From an uncultured Opitutales bacterium (GTDB taxonomy: Bacteria; Verrucomicrobiota; Verrucomicrobiia; Opitutales; UBA953), in NCBI GenBank assembly GCA_934675585.1, contig CAKUQY010000017.1, forward strand, positions 1 through 41,464: a DNA stretch of 41,464 bases, read 5' to 3'. The notes below the pieces were generated by a model, which saw nothing but the letters and a program-made list of their open reading frames with translations, made no database searches and was not told where the DNA came from. Below are positions 15,238 to 23,460 of the stretch, piece after piece (the stretch's first letter is position 1; each line of letters starts with the position of its first letter). The position numbers and the translations under genes were made by a program.

Positions 15238-16821
15238 TTATTTTGCGGGAACAGCAGGCACCACTTCCGCGGGAACAGTTGTTTCTTGAGCCGATTTTGC
15301 GCAGCCCAACGCGTCATTAATTGGTTCTGTAATTAACGATGGCACAAAACCAACCGCAATCAATGCCGCAAACAAAATAAACGCGGGAACGCGCTCACGC
15401 AAAGTAATGTCTTTAATTTGTGCACGCACATTGGCGGGAACGCCACCCTCAACCGCGGGACCGTAAAAAACTTTCGCCACCGCGCGCAACATATAAATTG
15501 CCGAAATAATAATCGTCGCAACAACTAACGCAATCAACCAAAATGGTTTCAACGCCGCCAATGAAACAAAAATCGAAAGTTCGCCCCAGAAATTTGCAAA
15601 ACCTGGCAAACCGACACTCGCCATCGCTGCCGCCACAAAAAATGCAGCCAAAACCGGAGCTTGTTTTGCCAAGCCGCCAATCTTCGCCATTTCGAGCGTT
15701 CCCGTGCGCGTTGCAACCGATTCTGACAAATGGAACAATAACGCGACCGACAAACCGTGTGCAAACATCATCACGACCGCCGCAGCCACGCCCGTCATAT
15801 CACCATTGCTCAACGAAAATGCCGCAATGCCCAAGAAAATTGGGCCCATGTGATTGACCGACGAATACGAAATCATGTGCTTCAAATCTTTTTGAGCCAT
15901 TGTAATCAAGCCAATGACGAGCACATTACAAATCGCCAAGCCCACAAGCCAATTTGCCCAATGCGCCATGCCAAGCGGCATGCAAATTACGCCCAACTGA
16001 ATCAAGCCGTAAAGACCAAATTTTTTCAAAACACCTGCGTGGAACATCGAAACAGGCGTTGGCGCGCTCGTGTAAGTATCGGGTGCCCACGAATGGAACG
16101 GGAACAACGAAACCAAAATGCCCAAGCCCAAAAGCAACAAGCCAACAATAATATTTTGCGTTCCCGCCGACAACCAATCTGAATTCGCCATAAGCGCTTG
16201 TTTGATTTCAATAAAATTAAAACCAACCGCAGGCATCGCCGTGTAAAGCCACAACAAACCGCCAAGCGCAATCATACCGCCCACGGTCAAATAAACCGCC
16301 ATCGTCATCGCCGCGCAACGCTTACCATAACCGCCCCAAGCGAGGATCGCAATAAATGTTGGAATCAACGCAAATTCGTGGAAAATGTAAAACGAAAAAA
16401 TATCAACACTCGCAAACAAACCCAACACGCCCAATTCAATGAGCAACAACATTGTGTAATAAAGCGTTGGGTGCTTAATATTTTGAGTCCACAACGCGCG
16501 CAAGCCCGCAGCAAAACCCACAATCGCCGCCATCGTAAACAACGGTAACGAAATGCCATTCAAGCCCAACTTCAGCCAAAAACCTAATGAAGGAATGCCG
16601 AGCCATTCAACGTCCGAAACAAACGCATAACCCGTTCCCGCATCTTTATTCGCCACAAATGTACAGCAAAGCACCAGCGCCAAAACACAAGGCACTGCAA
16701 AACCAAAAAACGCAAGCGTCTTACGAGCCGCCAATGGTGCAGACTTAGCTAAAGCAACAAGCACACCCGCCACAAGCGGAGCTGCTACTGCTGATTGAAG
16801 TAAAACTGTTGATGTTTCCAT
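15238..16821 (-). CDS. nuoM: NADH-quinone oxidoreductase subunit M
   Basis: Antiporter-like subunit of complex I, 527 residues, polytopic. The conserved Glu of TM5 is in FYIFHEFALIPTFIAILAWG. The pump lysine region reads PFHSWAPDTYTSAPTPVSMF and then GVLKKFGLYGL. ISYSSVNHMGPIFLGIAAF matches the conserved TM9-10 area. The C-terminal tail (PAEVVPAVPAK) is low-complexity and is encoded partly by copies of the iterated motif. It is the first gene of its run and is divergent from rpsT across a roughly 120-bp gap. Confidence 0.95.
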   Translation of the reverse strand: METSTVLLQSAVAAPLVAGVLVALAKSAPLAARKTLAFFGFAVPCVLALVLCCTFVANKDAGTGYAFVSDVEWLGIPSLGFWLKLGLNGISLPLFTMAAIVGFAAGLRALWTQNIKHPTLYYTMLLLIELGVLGLFASVDIFSFYIFHEFALIPTFIAILAWGGYGKRCAAMTMAVYLTVGGMIALGGLLWLYTAMPAVGFNFIEIKQALMANSDWLSAGTQNIIVGLLLLGLGILVSLFPFHSWAPDTYTSAPTPVSMFHAGVLKKFGLYGLIQLGVICMPLGMAHWANWLVGLAICNVLVIGLITMAQKDLKHMISYSSVNHMGPIFLGIAAFSLSNGDMTGVAAAVVMMFAHGLSVALLFHLSESVATRTGTLEMAKIGGLAKQAPVLAAFFVAAAMASVGLPGFANFWGELSIFVSLAALKPFWLIALVVATIIISAIYMLRAVAKVFYGPAVEGGVPANVRAQIKDITLRERVPAFILFAALIAVGFVPSLITEPINDALGCAKSAQETTVPAEVVPAVPAK

Positions 16822-16876
16822 ACTATGTTTCTATTTTATTTAAAATCTCAAAAACCTTCAAACACAAATTTTTTGC

Positions 16877-16905
16877 TTGAATTAAGTTTTGAAATAGTGT
16901 TTAAT
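16877..16905 (+). promoter_or_regulatory. Predicted promoter of rpsT
   Basis: TTGAAT (16877-16882), a 17-bp spacer, then TTTAAT (16900-16905), a reasonable sigma-70 pair about 40 bases before the rpsT ATG. The surrounding DNA is AT-rich and has no GGGAACG copy. Confidence 0.5.
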
Positions 16906-16943
16906 TCTTTAACAATCTAATTTATTTTAATTACATTTCTCAA

Positions 16944-17210
16944 ATGGCAAACATTAAAGCAAATAAAAAAAGTATTCGTCAAACCGCAGCTCATACAGCA
17001 CGCAATCGTTCTGTAAAGAGCGCTCTCAAGACCATTGCTAAAGGCGCAAAAGCAGCTGTTGCAACGGGCGACGCTGAAACAATCAAAGCGGCAACTCCTG
17101 CAACCATTTCAGCTTTCGACAAAGCAGCCAAAAAAGGCATCGTCCACCCAAACAAAGTGGCTCGCCTCAAAAGCAAACTCGCAAAAGCAGCAAACTGTGC
17201 TGCGAAATAA
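16944..17210 (+). CDS. rpsT: Small-subunit ribosomal protein bS20
   Basis: Binds the 5' domain of 16S rRNA early in 30S assembly. The 88-residue, Lys/Ala-rich helical protein begins MANIKANKKSIRQ and shows HTARNRSVKSALKT and HPNKVARLKSKLA, all typical. It is a single-gene unit with its own promoter and a strong terminator. Unlike nearly every other core gene here it contains no copy of the GGGAACG motif, probably because of its small size and strict codon use. Confidence 0.96.
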   Translation: MANIKANKKSIRQTAAHTARNRSVKSALKTIAKGAKAAVATGDAETIKAATPATISAFDKAAKKGIVHPNKVARLKSKLAKAANCAAK

Positions 17211-17233
17211 ATTTCATTTATTAAGTGCAATTG

Positions 17234-17265
17234 GCACAGCGTTTAACAAAACGCTGTGCTTTTTT
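17234..17265 (+). terminator. Rho-independent terminator of rpsT
   Basis: An 11-bp perfect stem (GCACAGCGTTT at 17234-17244 with its complement at 17249-17259), a 4-nt loop and then TTTTTT (17260-17265). It ends the rpsT message just before the RluA-like gene. Confidence 0.93.
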
Positions 17266-17279
17266 ATTCAAAATAAGCT

Positions 17280-18038
17280 ATGGAAAATCTCTACTTGTCG
17301 TTCCCGCCAAATTCAATTGCCGAAAACGCGATTCGTTTGGACGCACAAGCAATTCCTGGCGAAATCATCGCAATCAACAAACCCGCGGGAACGCCTGCTG
17401 AAAAAATTGTCGCAGAAATCAATAAACGCATCGCCGAAAAACAACCCAGTTTTTGCGCGCTCGCGCTCGAACGCGCCTATTTAGTTTACGCCTGCGAACC
17501 CGAAATTTCAGGACTTATGCTCGTCGCGGGAACGCAAACTTACGCACGCTGGCGAGATGCGCTCGGCTCTAATTTATTCAATTTTCATTTTGAATTTTTA
17601 TCAAAACGCGTTCCCGCAATCGAAAATGAATTTTATTGCGATTTGCCCGTTGCCAAACATTTTAACGAAGAATGCGCAGTCATTTCTTCAACGACAGGCA
17701 AAAAATCGCGCACCCAATTTAAACGCATCGCGACGGGAACAGCTTTTGAAAAATGGGAAGCGACCACAACGTTCCCGCGATTTCATCAAATCCGAATCCA
17801 CGCGTTCGAATGCGAAATTCCAGTTGTTGCGGACCCGCTTTACGATGGCGTTCCCGCGCCAACAATCGCCTCATTGCGTCCAAAAAAGCGCCTCAACAAA
17901 GGCGAAGACAAAGCTTTTTATCCCAACATTTGCCTTCATCTTGCGCGCATAGAAACAACGCTTGACGGGAACGCGTTTGTTTTTTCTGCGCCAACGCCCA
18001 AAGGGCTCGCCACGCTTGAAAAAAAGTTGGGGTTGTAA
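17280..18038 (+). CDS. RluA-family pseudouridine synthase homologue with altered active site
   Basis: A 252-residue protein with the RluA fold. The late motif FHQIRIHAFECEIPVVADPLYDG corresponds to RxHQIRvH...GDPlYG. The catalytic motif HRLDxxTSG is not present: the equivalent place (about 72-78) reads CEPEISG, so the catalytic Asp appears to be replaced by Glu and the preceding Arg is lost. Either activity is lost or the protein has another role, such as RNA binding. Frame and codon use are intact over the whole length, so it is not a decaying pseudogene. It follows rpsT after its terminator and converges on atpH. Confidence 0.75.
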   Translation: MENLYLSFPPNSIAENAIRLDAQAIPGEIIAINKPAGTPAEKIVAEINKRIAEKQPSFCALALERAYLVYACEPEISGLMLVAGTQTYARWRDALGSNLFNFHFEFLSKRVPAIENEFYCDLPVAKHFNEECAVISSTTGKKSRTQFKRIATGTAFEKWEATTTFPRFHQIRIHAFECEIPVVADPLYDGVPAPTIASLRPKKRLNKGEDKAFYPNICLHLARIETTLDGNAFVFSAPTPKGLATLEKKLGL

Positions 18039-18039
18039 T

Positions 18040-18164
18040 GGTGGGGAGTGTAGAGTGGAGAGTGGGGAGTGGAGGGTGTAGAGATAAATAGTGGTTTTAA
18101 AATCTTAAAAAATCTCTTAACTTTCTTCTCTCCACTCCACTCTCCACACTCTACACTCTACACC
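18040..18164. repeat. Long inverted repeat between convergent genes
   Basis: A G/A/T arm (18040-18085, units GGAGTGTAGAGTGGAGAG) and a complementary C/T arm (about 18125-18164) around an AT-rich loop. It fills the whole gap between the RluA-like gene and atpH and contains the atpH stop codon (TAG, at 18158-18160). A role as bidirectional terminator is plausible. It is of the same family as 76-202. Confidence 0.75.
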
Positions 18165-18550
18165 AATCTCTTCAACGCATTTGCAAGCGATGCATCAATC
18201 ACATCATCGCCAACGCTCACGCGCAAGCCTCCGAGCAATGCGGAATTTTCCTGCGTTACGGGAACGATTTTGCGATTATAAATTTTGCTAAAATGTTCTG
18301 CCAAATTTTCAGCGGTTCCCGCGGGTAATTTGCCGACAAATTCAATGCGCACTTCAGAAAAACGCAATTCTTTGGCAACGACAGTGTAATAAAATTTTAA
18401 CACTGCGCGCAAAGTTTTCCCGACATAAAATTTTGGCAATTCTTCCAAAATTGCTTGCACGCGCGTCTCATCGAGCGTTCCCGCTGCATTGCGCGAAATC
18501 GCCAACAATTTTGTAGCGATTAGCTTTTGTTGTTTTTGTGTTAATTCCAT
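18158..18550 (-). CDS. atpH: F1Fo ATP synthase delta subunit, short
   Basis: Stalk protein joining F1 to the b subunits. The C-terminal signature LLGGLRVSVGDDVIDASLANALKRL is typical of the family. At 130 residues it is clearly shorter than the usual 175-180: the N-terminal six-helix domain that binds F1 alpha is reduced. The ATG overlaps the TAA of atpF (TAATG), so the position in the operon is conserved and translation is coupled. The stop lies in the first bases of the hairpin repeat arm. Confidence 0.85.
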   Translation of the reverse strand: MELTQKQQKLIATKLLAISRNAAGTLDETRVQAILEELPKFYVGKTLRAVLKFYYTVVAKELRFSEVRIEFVGKLPAGTAENLAEHFSKIYNRKIVPVTQENSALLGGLRVSVGDDVIDASLANALKRLV

Positions 18551-19101
18551 TATTTTTCTGCTTTAATCACATCGACAGCTGCGGCTGTCAAACGCGTTTT
18601 TTCGGCATCGCTTGCTTCGCGAGCCAACAATTTTGCGGTCGCCTCAGCAACAAGTCCGGCGACTTCGCTTTTGAGTTCTGCGAGCATTCTTTCGTGTTCC
18701 CGCGCGTTATTTTCTTCGGCGCGTTTGGCGATTGCTTCGGCTTTGACGATTGCGTCTTGCGTTGCTTGTTCAATCGTTTGTTTTGCCGTTTGGCGCGCTT
18801 GTTCGAGCACGCTCGCCGCGTCCGCAGCCGCCTCACTCATTTTTTTCTGATATTCGGCTTCGGCGGCGGCAAGTTTTGCTTTCATCGCCTCAGAAAATTG
18901 CAAGCCCTCTGCAATTTTCTTTTGACGCTCTGCGACAACCGCCAAAACTGGACGCAAACCAAAATACCAAATCACGAGCGCCAAAATCGTAAAACTCAAG
19001 CATTGAGTCAGCAACGGAATCAGCTCGATACCAAATTTGTCGCAAACTTGGGTAAATTTATTCGCCGTTTCGGGAACGGCTTCTTGTGCTAAAAAAATCA
19101 T
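18550..19101 (-). CDS. atpF: F1Fo ATP synthase subunit b
   Basis: Peripheral stalk subunit, 183 residues. There is one N-terminal membrane helix (about 30-50, LTQCLSFTILALVIWYFGLRP) and then a long charged Ala/Glu/Lys coiled coil containing VAERQKKIAEGLQFSEAMKAKL. An extra hydrophobic start (MIFLAQEAVPETANK) precedes the helix, as seen in several PVC and Bacteroidetes members. It lies between atpE and atpH and overlaps atpH at TAATG. Confidence 0.92.
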   Translation of the reverse strand: MIFLAQEAVPETANKFTQVCDKFGIELIPLLTQCLSFTILALVIWYFGLRPVLAVVAERQKKIAEGLQFSEAMKAKLAAAEAEYQKKMSEAAADAASVLEQARQTAKQTIEQATQDAIVKAEAIAKRAEENNAREHERMLAELKSEVAGLVAEATAKLLAREASDAEKTRLTAAAVDVIKAEK

Positions 19102-19129
19102 ACGAAAAAATTAATTGATCAATCGCTCC

Positions 19130-19163
19130 CGCGGGAACGCCACTTTGCGAGCGCGTTCCCGCG
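19130..19163 (-). promoter_or_regulatory. Intercistronic hairpin atpE-atpF built from the iterated motif
   Basis: CGCGGGAACGC (19130-19140) pairs perfectly with GCGTTCCCGCG (19153-19163) over 11 bp with a 12-nt loop. No T-run follows on the minus strand, so it is not a clear terminator. It lies immediately downstream of atpE, where stem structures could protect the atpE message, needed in many copies, or attenuate atpF. That function is inferred. Confidence 0.55.
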
Positions 19164-19175
19164 AAAGTTTTTAAA

Positions 19176-19385
19176 TTACGCGAGGAACAACACGTAGAAC
19201 GCGATAGCTTCTGCAAGTGCCATGCCCAAAATTGCAAGCACCAACACTTTACCAAACGCGCCAGGATTGCGGCCAACAGCTTCAACAGCTTTTGCGCCCA
19301 CAAAACCCACACCCAAAGCCGCACAACAGCAGCCAAGAGCCACGTGAATACTTCCCGTAATTTCTGCGAGGATTGATGTAATCAT
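19176..19385 (-). CDS. atpE: F1Fo ATP synthase subunit c
   Basis: Rotor-ring proteolipid, 69 residues from the ATG at 19385 (MITSILAEITG); the frame continues upstream to 19490 but that part is not homologous. There are two membrane helices with the polar loop GRNPGAFGK (about 39-46). The ion-binding carboxylate is E59 in GMALAEAIAFY. The bases after the Glu do not give the ES/ET pair and the first helix lacks the Gln of Na+-type rings, so a proton-driven ring is likely. It lies between atpB and atpF. Confidence 0.93.
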   Translation of the reverse strand: MITSILAEITGSIHVALGCCCAALGVGFVGAKAVEAVGRNPGAFGKVLVLAILGMALAEAIAFYVLFLA

Positions 19386-19458
19386 AATTTTAATTATTTT
19401 GTTATTAACGTTGTTCCCGCCGCCCACACGCTTGGCATGGTCACGGGAAGGGAAATTG

Positions 19459-20280
19459 CTACGCGGCTTCGTGCGCCGCTTCAGAATCATCGTGATTTGT
19501 CAGCAAGCCAATGTAAACCGCCGAAAGCAGCGTAAACACAAGCGCTTGCACGAGCCCCACAATGAGTTCCAAGAAATAAAATACAAAAATATAATGCGTC
19601 GAATGCATCAAAACTTCGCCACCAAACACGTTCCCGAAAAGACGAAACGACAACGAAACGGGACGAAATGCAATCGAAATAATATCAATAAAACCAACTA
19701 AGAAAAAGATGAGCGACAGAAAATAATACATCACCACGGGAACTTCTTTTTTGTCTGCCTTGTTCCCGAAAGTATCTTTCACCAAACCGCGCCAGCCAAG
19801 AAAACGAATCACCACCACAAACCACGCGCCAAACGAAATCAGCGCCAACGCAAGCGTGCCGTTCATATCCGCACCCAACGGACGCAACAGCGGGACAAAC
19901 TCGCCGTTTTCCTCAAAACCAATCGTTCCCACACCGGGAATCAGCCCTGCCCAGTTTTGCGCCAAAATAAACAAGAAAAAGCAAATCAACAACGGGAACA
20001 CCGCCGGGAACGCTTTTTTGCCCACGATCGGCTCGAGCATTTCCTTAAAAAGATCAAGAATCGTTTCAAAAACAAACTGCCCTTTCGACGGCACAAGCGA
20101 CGGCTTACCACACGCCAAGCGCACCAACAAAACCACGAGCAAGCAAACAACCCAAGTCGTCACAATACTGTTAGTAAGCCACGGGAACGCTTCACAAAAC
20201 GCTTCCGCCTTTTCAGACGCGCAAGCCAACGATGACATCGCGCAAAAAAATGCAAAAAACCAAGTGCCTTTTAAAAACAT
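19459..20280 (-). CDS. atpB: F1Fo ATP synthase subunit a
   Basis: Proton-channel subunit of Fo, 273 residues. The essential Arg is in LSFRLFGNVFGGEVL, and IGFEENGEFVPLLRPLGADMNGTLALAL matches the usual second conserved block. The N-terminus (WFFAFFCAMSSLACAS) looks like a cleavable signal, a feature of Bacteroidetes/PVC-type AtpB. It is the first gene of the atpB-E-F-H block; no atpI is seen upstream and atpA-G-D-C are not downstream, so the operon is split. Confidence 0.95.
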   Translation of the reverse strand: MFLKGTWFFAFFCAMSSLACASEKAEAFCEAFPWLTNSIVTTWVVCLLVVLLVRLACGKPSLVPSKGQFVFETILDLFKEMLEPIVGKKAFPAVFPLLICFFLFILAQNWAGLIPGVGTIGFEENGEFVPLLRPLGADMNGTLALALISFGAWFVVVIRFLGWRGLVKDTFGNKADKKEVPVVMYYFLSLIFFLVGFIDIISIAFRPVSLSFRLFGNVFGGEVLMHSTHYIFVFYFLELIVGLVQALVFTLLSAVYIGLLTNHDDSEAAHEAA

Positions 20281-20378
20281 AAAATTTATCTGAGGTTATA
20301 TTCTATTTTGTCCCCGCGGAAACCTTTTCGCAAGTTTTAAAAAGCAAAAAACACACGGGAACATAGGAATGAAAAATT

Positions 20379-20460
20379 TCTCGCACGAAGAACACGGACT
20401 AAAACAAAATTTTAAACACAGATGAAACAGATTTTTATACAGACAACACAGATTTTTTTG
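20379..20460. repeat. Remnant-type intergenic repeat (ACACAGATG... family)
   Basis: The gap upstream of atpB holds a string of short related units: CACGAAGAACACGGAC, then AAACACAGATGAAACAGATT, then ACAACACAGATTTTTT. Such strings are familiar as dispersed non-coding repeats in Verrucomicrobia and Planctomycetes genomes; that likeness is from memory. No open frame spans them. Confidence 0.5.
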
Positions 20461-20492
20461 AGTTCGCGGGAACACGGGAACGGGAAAACGCG

Positions 20493-20526
20493 AAAAACGT
20501 TCCCGCGGATTGCTCTCGCGGGAACG
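20493..20526 (-). terminator. Terminator made from an inverted pair of the iterated motif
   Basis: CGTTCCCGCG (20498-20507) and CGCGGGAACG (20517-20526) form a perfect 10-bp stem with a 9-nt loop. On the minus strand it is followed by TTTTT (20493-20497). It lies just past the stop of the P-loop gene (20539). Confidence 0.75.
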
Positions 20527-20538
20527 GGAAATTAAATT

Positions 20539-20918
20539 TTACTGACAAATACCCTTAATCTTTTTCTCAATTTCTAATACGCAAGCATTTTGAAGATCGT
20601 TATCTATACCGGGCGCTCTCACCCAAATAATTTCCTCCGGTGTCGTATGATTTTGTATTGCCTCAACAGTCCCGCCTCTTGTTCGAGACGCTAAAACCAA
20701 AACATCTGCACCCATTTCTTCAAACCGACGAAAGTTTTTTCCACAGCGTCACCAGAATCACCGTTCGTAGCGATAAAAACTTTATGATTAAAAACCTCAA
20801 GCAATTCATGATTATCAATTCTTGTATCAATGCGACCGCCAAGCCAAACGATCAACTTGTTTAACGTTGTCGTTTTTCCTATATTTGCCGCGCCATATAA
20901 TGCAATAACTTTTGCCAT
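20539..20918 (-). pseudogene. Small P-loop NTPase gene with a -1 frameshift
   Basis: The frame from the ATG at 20918 (good AGGAAT ribosome site) encodes MAKVIALYGAANIGKTTTLN with a Walker A motif, and stops early after 75 residues. If the reading frame moves back one base at the six-A run (20735-20740 on the plus strand, TTTTTT), the protein continues from about residue 62. It reads NFRRFEEMGADVLVLASRTR..., then PEEIIWVRAPGIDND, and stops at 20539 for about 126 residues. So the gene is either inactivated by a one-base indel, expressed by slippage on the A-run, or affected by a sequencing error. Function beyond nucleotide binding is unknown. Confidence 0.75.
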
Positions 20919-20961
20919 ATTTATTCCTTTTGTTGATTGTTAATGATTAGTGAAAAAAATA

Positions 20962-22449
20962 TTATTTTCGGCGACCAAAAGGGCTGAATTTGTCGTCGTT
21001 GGAAGAAGAATTATTTCGCGTTCCCGAATTTACGTTCCCGCCGGATGACGTTCCCGCACTGCCTACGGGAGTAAGAATAACGCGGATTGTTCTATTACTA
21101 TCATTCTTCCAAAACACTCTTGAAATCTCAATGTCTCCTTCACTCGTCCACGAATCGCCACCTCGAAGAACGAAGCCATCATTAGTTGAACAAATTTCCC
21201 ACTGATTTCCAAGCATATCGTAAAGTCCCCAGGCATTAGGTTCTTTTTGCCCGACAGGACGATGTGGATGTTTCCGCCCCGAATTTCCTCGCCACCAAGC
21301 AATCCGATTCAAATCACCAACCGAATCACCTGAATAATACTTTGTTGTCGTTCCCGCACGACAAGCATGTTCCCATTCTTCTGAAGTCGGCAAGCGAAAC
21401 TCCTCATTTTTAGAAATCACACCGCGCTCCCGCGCGTATTGCGTCAATTTTTTACAATAGTCCAACCAAGCATTCCATCTAGTATTTGCAGGATATTGAT
21501 AAGCGCTTTTGTGATTTTGAAGACCATCATAATTTTGAGTAATTACCCAATACTGATAATTCGTCACTTCATATTTCCCCATGCGGTAATTTTTGCCTGG
21601 GATTGCGACCGTTTCGGGAATTTCGGGATATTTTTTAGCGAGTTCTGCCCAATCGACTTTTTTCTCTTTCAGTTTTGCGATTTTCGCTTTATCGCCAAGT
21701 TTTTCATACCAATAAGTCGCTTCTTCAACGTTTTTCGGGAAACCGTTTTTACCTTCGGCGAAATTTGAAGCAAGTTGCATTTGGCATTCTTTTTTGCCAG
21801 CTCCCGCAAAGAGCAAAACTCTCATCGCATCGTCGTTTTTCCAATATCTTTTAAAAACGTTAAAAATCCCGACATCACGCTCAAAAACTTTACGAAACGT
21901 TGGCAAACTTTCTGGCGCAACGGGAACGCCCGCTTTGAGCAAAATTTCAAGAACTTGATTGCGCTCTTGGCTAAACAATCGCGCAACAAAATTACGTTTA
22001 CTTTTACGCAACGAGGTAAAATCTTTGCGTTCCCGCGGCTCCATCGCTAAAAAATACAATTCCGTCCCGCCAAGCGATGCACCTTTTTTAATCAGCAATT
22101 CCACCATTTTAGGCGACTGCTGAGAAACCGCATATTTCAGCGCGGGACCAAAATGTTTTACATCACGATTAACATCCGCGCCCTGATCGATGCAAAGCCT
22201 CGCCTCATCAACCAAATCAAGAAAAACACAACAATGGAAACAATCATTCGCATCTCCACGCGAAAGCGTGTTTAAATTATGCCCCCGCAAAAAATCGCGC
22301 AACCAAAACAATTCTCTGCGAATCAAAGGATTGTTCGTTTTGCTCGCTTCTTCTTGGCACTCTCCCGCAGTAATCAAAGCCGCCCCAAGCGAAGATGAAA
22401 ATAAAATAATCGTAAAAAATAAAAATAATGTCTTCGTAAAGTTTTTCAT
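20962..22449 (-). CDS. Exported ankyrin / Sel1-like / FGE-sulfatase-type protein
   Basis: A 495-residue protein. A signal peptide is visible (FLFFTIILFSSSLGAALITA). About 60-190 holds ankyrin-like units (DEARLCIDQGADVNRD, MVELLIKKGASLGGTE). A Sel1-like unit is NVEEATYWYEKLGDKAKIAKLK. The C-terminal half is a formylglycine-generating-enzyme-type domain: MGKYEVTNYQYWV, FRLPTSEEWEHACRAGT, NAWGLYDMLGNQWEIC, FVLRGGDSW. The end is a Gly/Ser/Asn-rich tail. Such domains are often non-enzymatic, so sulfatase activation should not be assumed. It is probably periplasmic or surface-exposed. It follows nothing on its strand except the repeat-rich gap and precedes the frameshifted P-loop gene. Confidence 0.78.
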   Translation of the reverse strand: MKNFTKTLFLFFTIILFSSSLGAALITAGECQEEASKTNNPLIRRELFWLRDFLRGHNLNTLSRGDANDCFHCCVFLDLVDEARLCIDQGADVNRDVKHFGPALKYAVSQQSPKMVELLIKKGASLGGTELYFLAMEPRERKDFTSLRKSKRNFVARLFSQERNQVLEILLKAGVPVAPESLPTFRKVFERDVGIFNVFKRYWKNDDAMRVLLFAGAGKKECQMQLASNFAEGKNGFPKNVEEATYWYEKLGDKAKIAKLKEKKVDWAELAKKYPEIPETVAIPGKNYRMGKYEVTNYQYWVITQNYDGLQNHKSAYQYPANTRWNAWLDYCKKLTQYARERGVISKNEEFRLPTSEEWEHACRAGTTTKYYSGDSVGDLNRIAWWRGNSGRKHPHRPVGQKEPNAWGLYDMLGNQWEICSTNDGFVLRGGDSWTSEGDIEISRVFWKNDSNRTIRVILTPVGSAGTSSGGNVNSGTRNNSSSNDDKFSPFGRRK

Positions 22450-23460
22450 GGCAAAATTCTAAACTTCAAAAAAAAAAAGGCAAGAACTTTTTAGCGCGGG
22501 AACGGCGATGACGATGAACGACTTTACAAGTTCAACGAAAAAACAAATCCTTAGTTTCCCTGAAAATTCCCATAGTCGCCTTAGATGGAAAATTTGCGTT
22601 CCCGCGAAGTTTTTTTTAGTTCACTCCCTTCGGGACTGATGTTATTTTTGTTTTACCCCCACACGCGAGACGCGCATTCGCGCGACTATGACGATGACAA
22701 TGGCTATGACCGAGTTTGAAAATAACTGAAATAAAATTCGCTCGCTTTTGTGGGGTTTAGCCATCGCGGAAACGCGTTCCCGCAATTTCAGTGCCTTCGG
22801 CACAGCAAGGAAATTTAAAAGTTAAGAGTTGAAAGTTAAAATCTTAAAAATCCTAAAATCTGTGGATGAATTTTGCGTTCCCGCGCCGCCTTTGGGCCCT
22901 CATGGCGAAGTTGAAAATGGTTCCATCTCGCGTTGCTCGGTACCGCCTTCTTGAAATTCGTAAATTTCGTTTAATTCGGTGATAAAAATTAAACCCCCTT
23001 CCCGTTCCCGCGACTTTAAGAAAAATTAAAATATCTCTTTTTCTTTAGCGAGCAAAGCGAGTAGGTTCTCTCGATTTCTTTTTTGTTCCCACGCCCATCG
23101 CAACGTTGCTCCTTACAGGCGCGTCATCGTTATTTGTTTTCCCGCGGGTTAAAACCCACGGTTATTCGTGTTGCGCGTTCCACGCGCTCCCCCAAAAAAC
23201 CTTTTCGCGGGAACGCGCTTTTCGCGAAGCGCTTTTGAAATTTTTTCCGTTCCCGTGGGATTGGTGTTTGTGGTGAGAGTCGCCCTTTCAGGGCTGGTTT
23301 TTATTTATTTGCTTACCCAGGGCTTGCGCCCTGGGCTAAAATAAATCGCGCCGTTGGCGCTTTGAGTTTGCGGGAAAAAATAACAAAAATGGAGCGGCAA
23401 GATGCCGCTCCTCCCAAAAAAACCTTTTCGCCGCAGACGCTTTTTGCGGGAACGCAAAAA
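22450..23460. other. Gene-free repeat mosaic of about 1 kb
   Basis: No credible open frame. It contains many small structured pieces: several GGGAACG copies on both strands; GTGCCTTCGGCAC; a copy of the CATAGTC-type repeat (22684-22712); a GTTAAGAGTTGAAAGTTAAA stretch; CGGGTTAAAACCCACGG; CCCAGGGC/GCCCTGGG stem (23316-23335); a 9-bp perfect stem with 3-nt loop (23391-23411); and two copies of a CCCAAAAAACCTTTTCGC-like word (about 23185 and 23410). It looks like a dumping ground of dispersed repeats between gltX and the FGE-like gene. Confidence 0.8.
22684..22712 (+). repeat. Third copy of the CATAGTC-type dispersed repeat
   Basis: Same orientation as the copy at 6453-6475 and followed by the same GAGTTTG. 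Here it stands alone in the gene-free block. Confidence 0.75.

Noticed and set aside
20735..20740. Programmed -1 frameshifting at a classical A AAA AAC slippery heptamer
   Set aside because: The heptamer is present but in the wrong phase (zero-frame codons are GAA AAA ACT), so tandem slippage would mispair. Simple slippage on the A-run or an indel is more likely.
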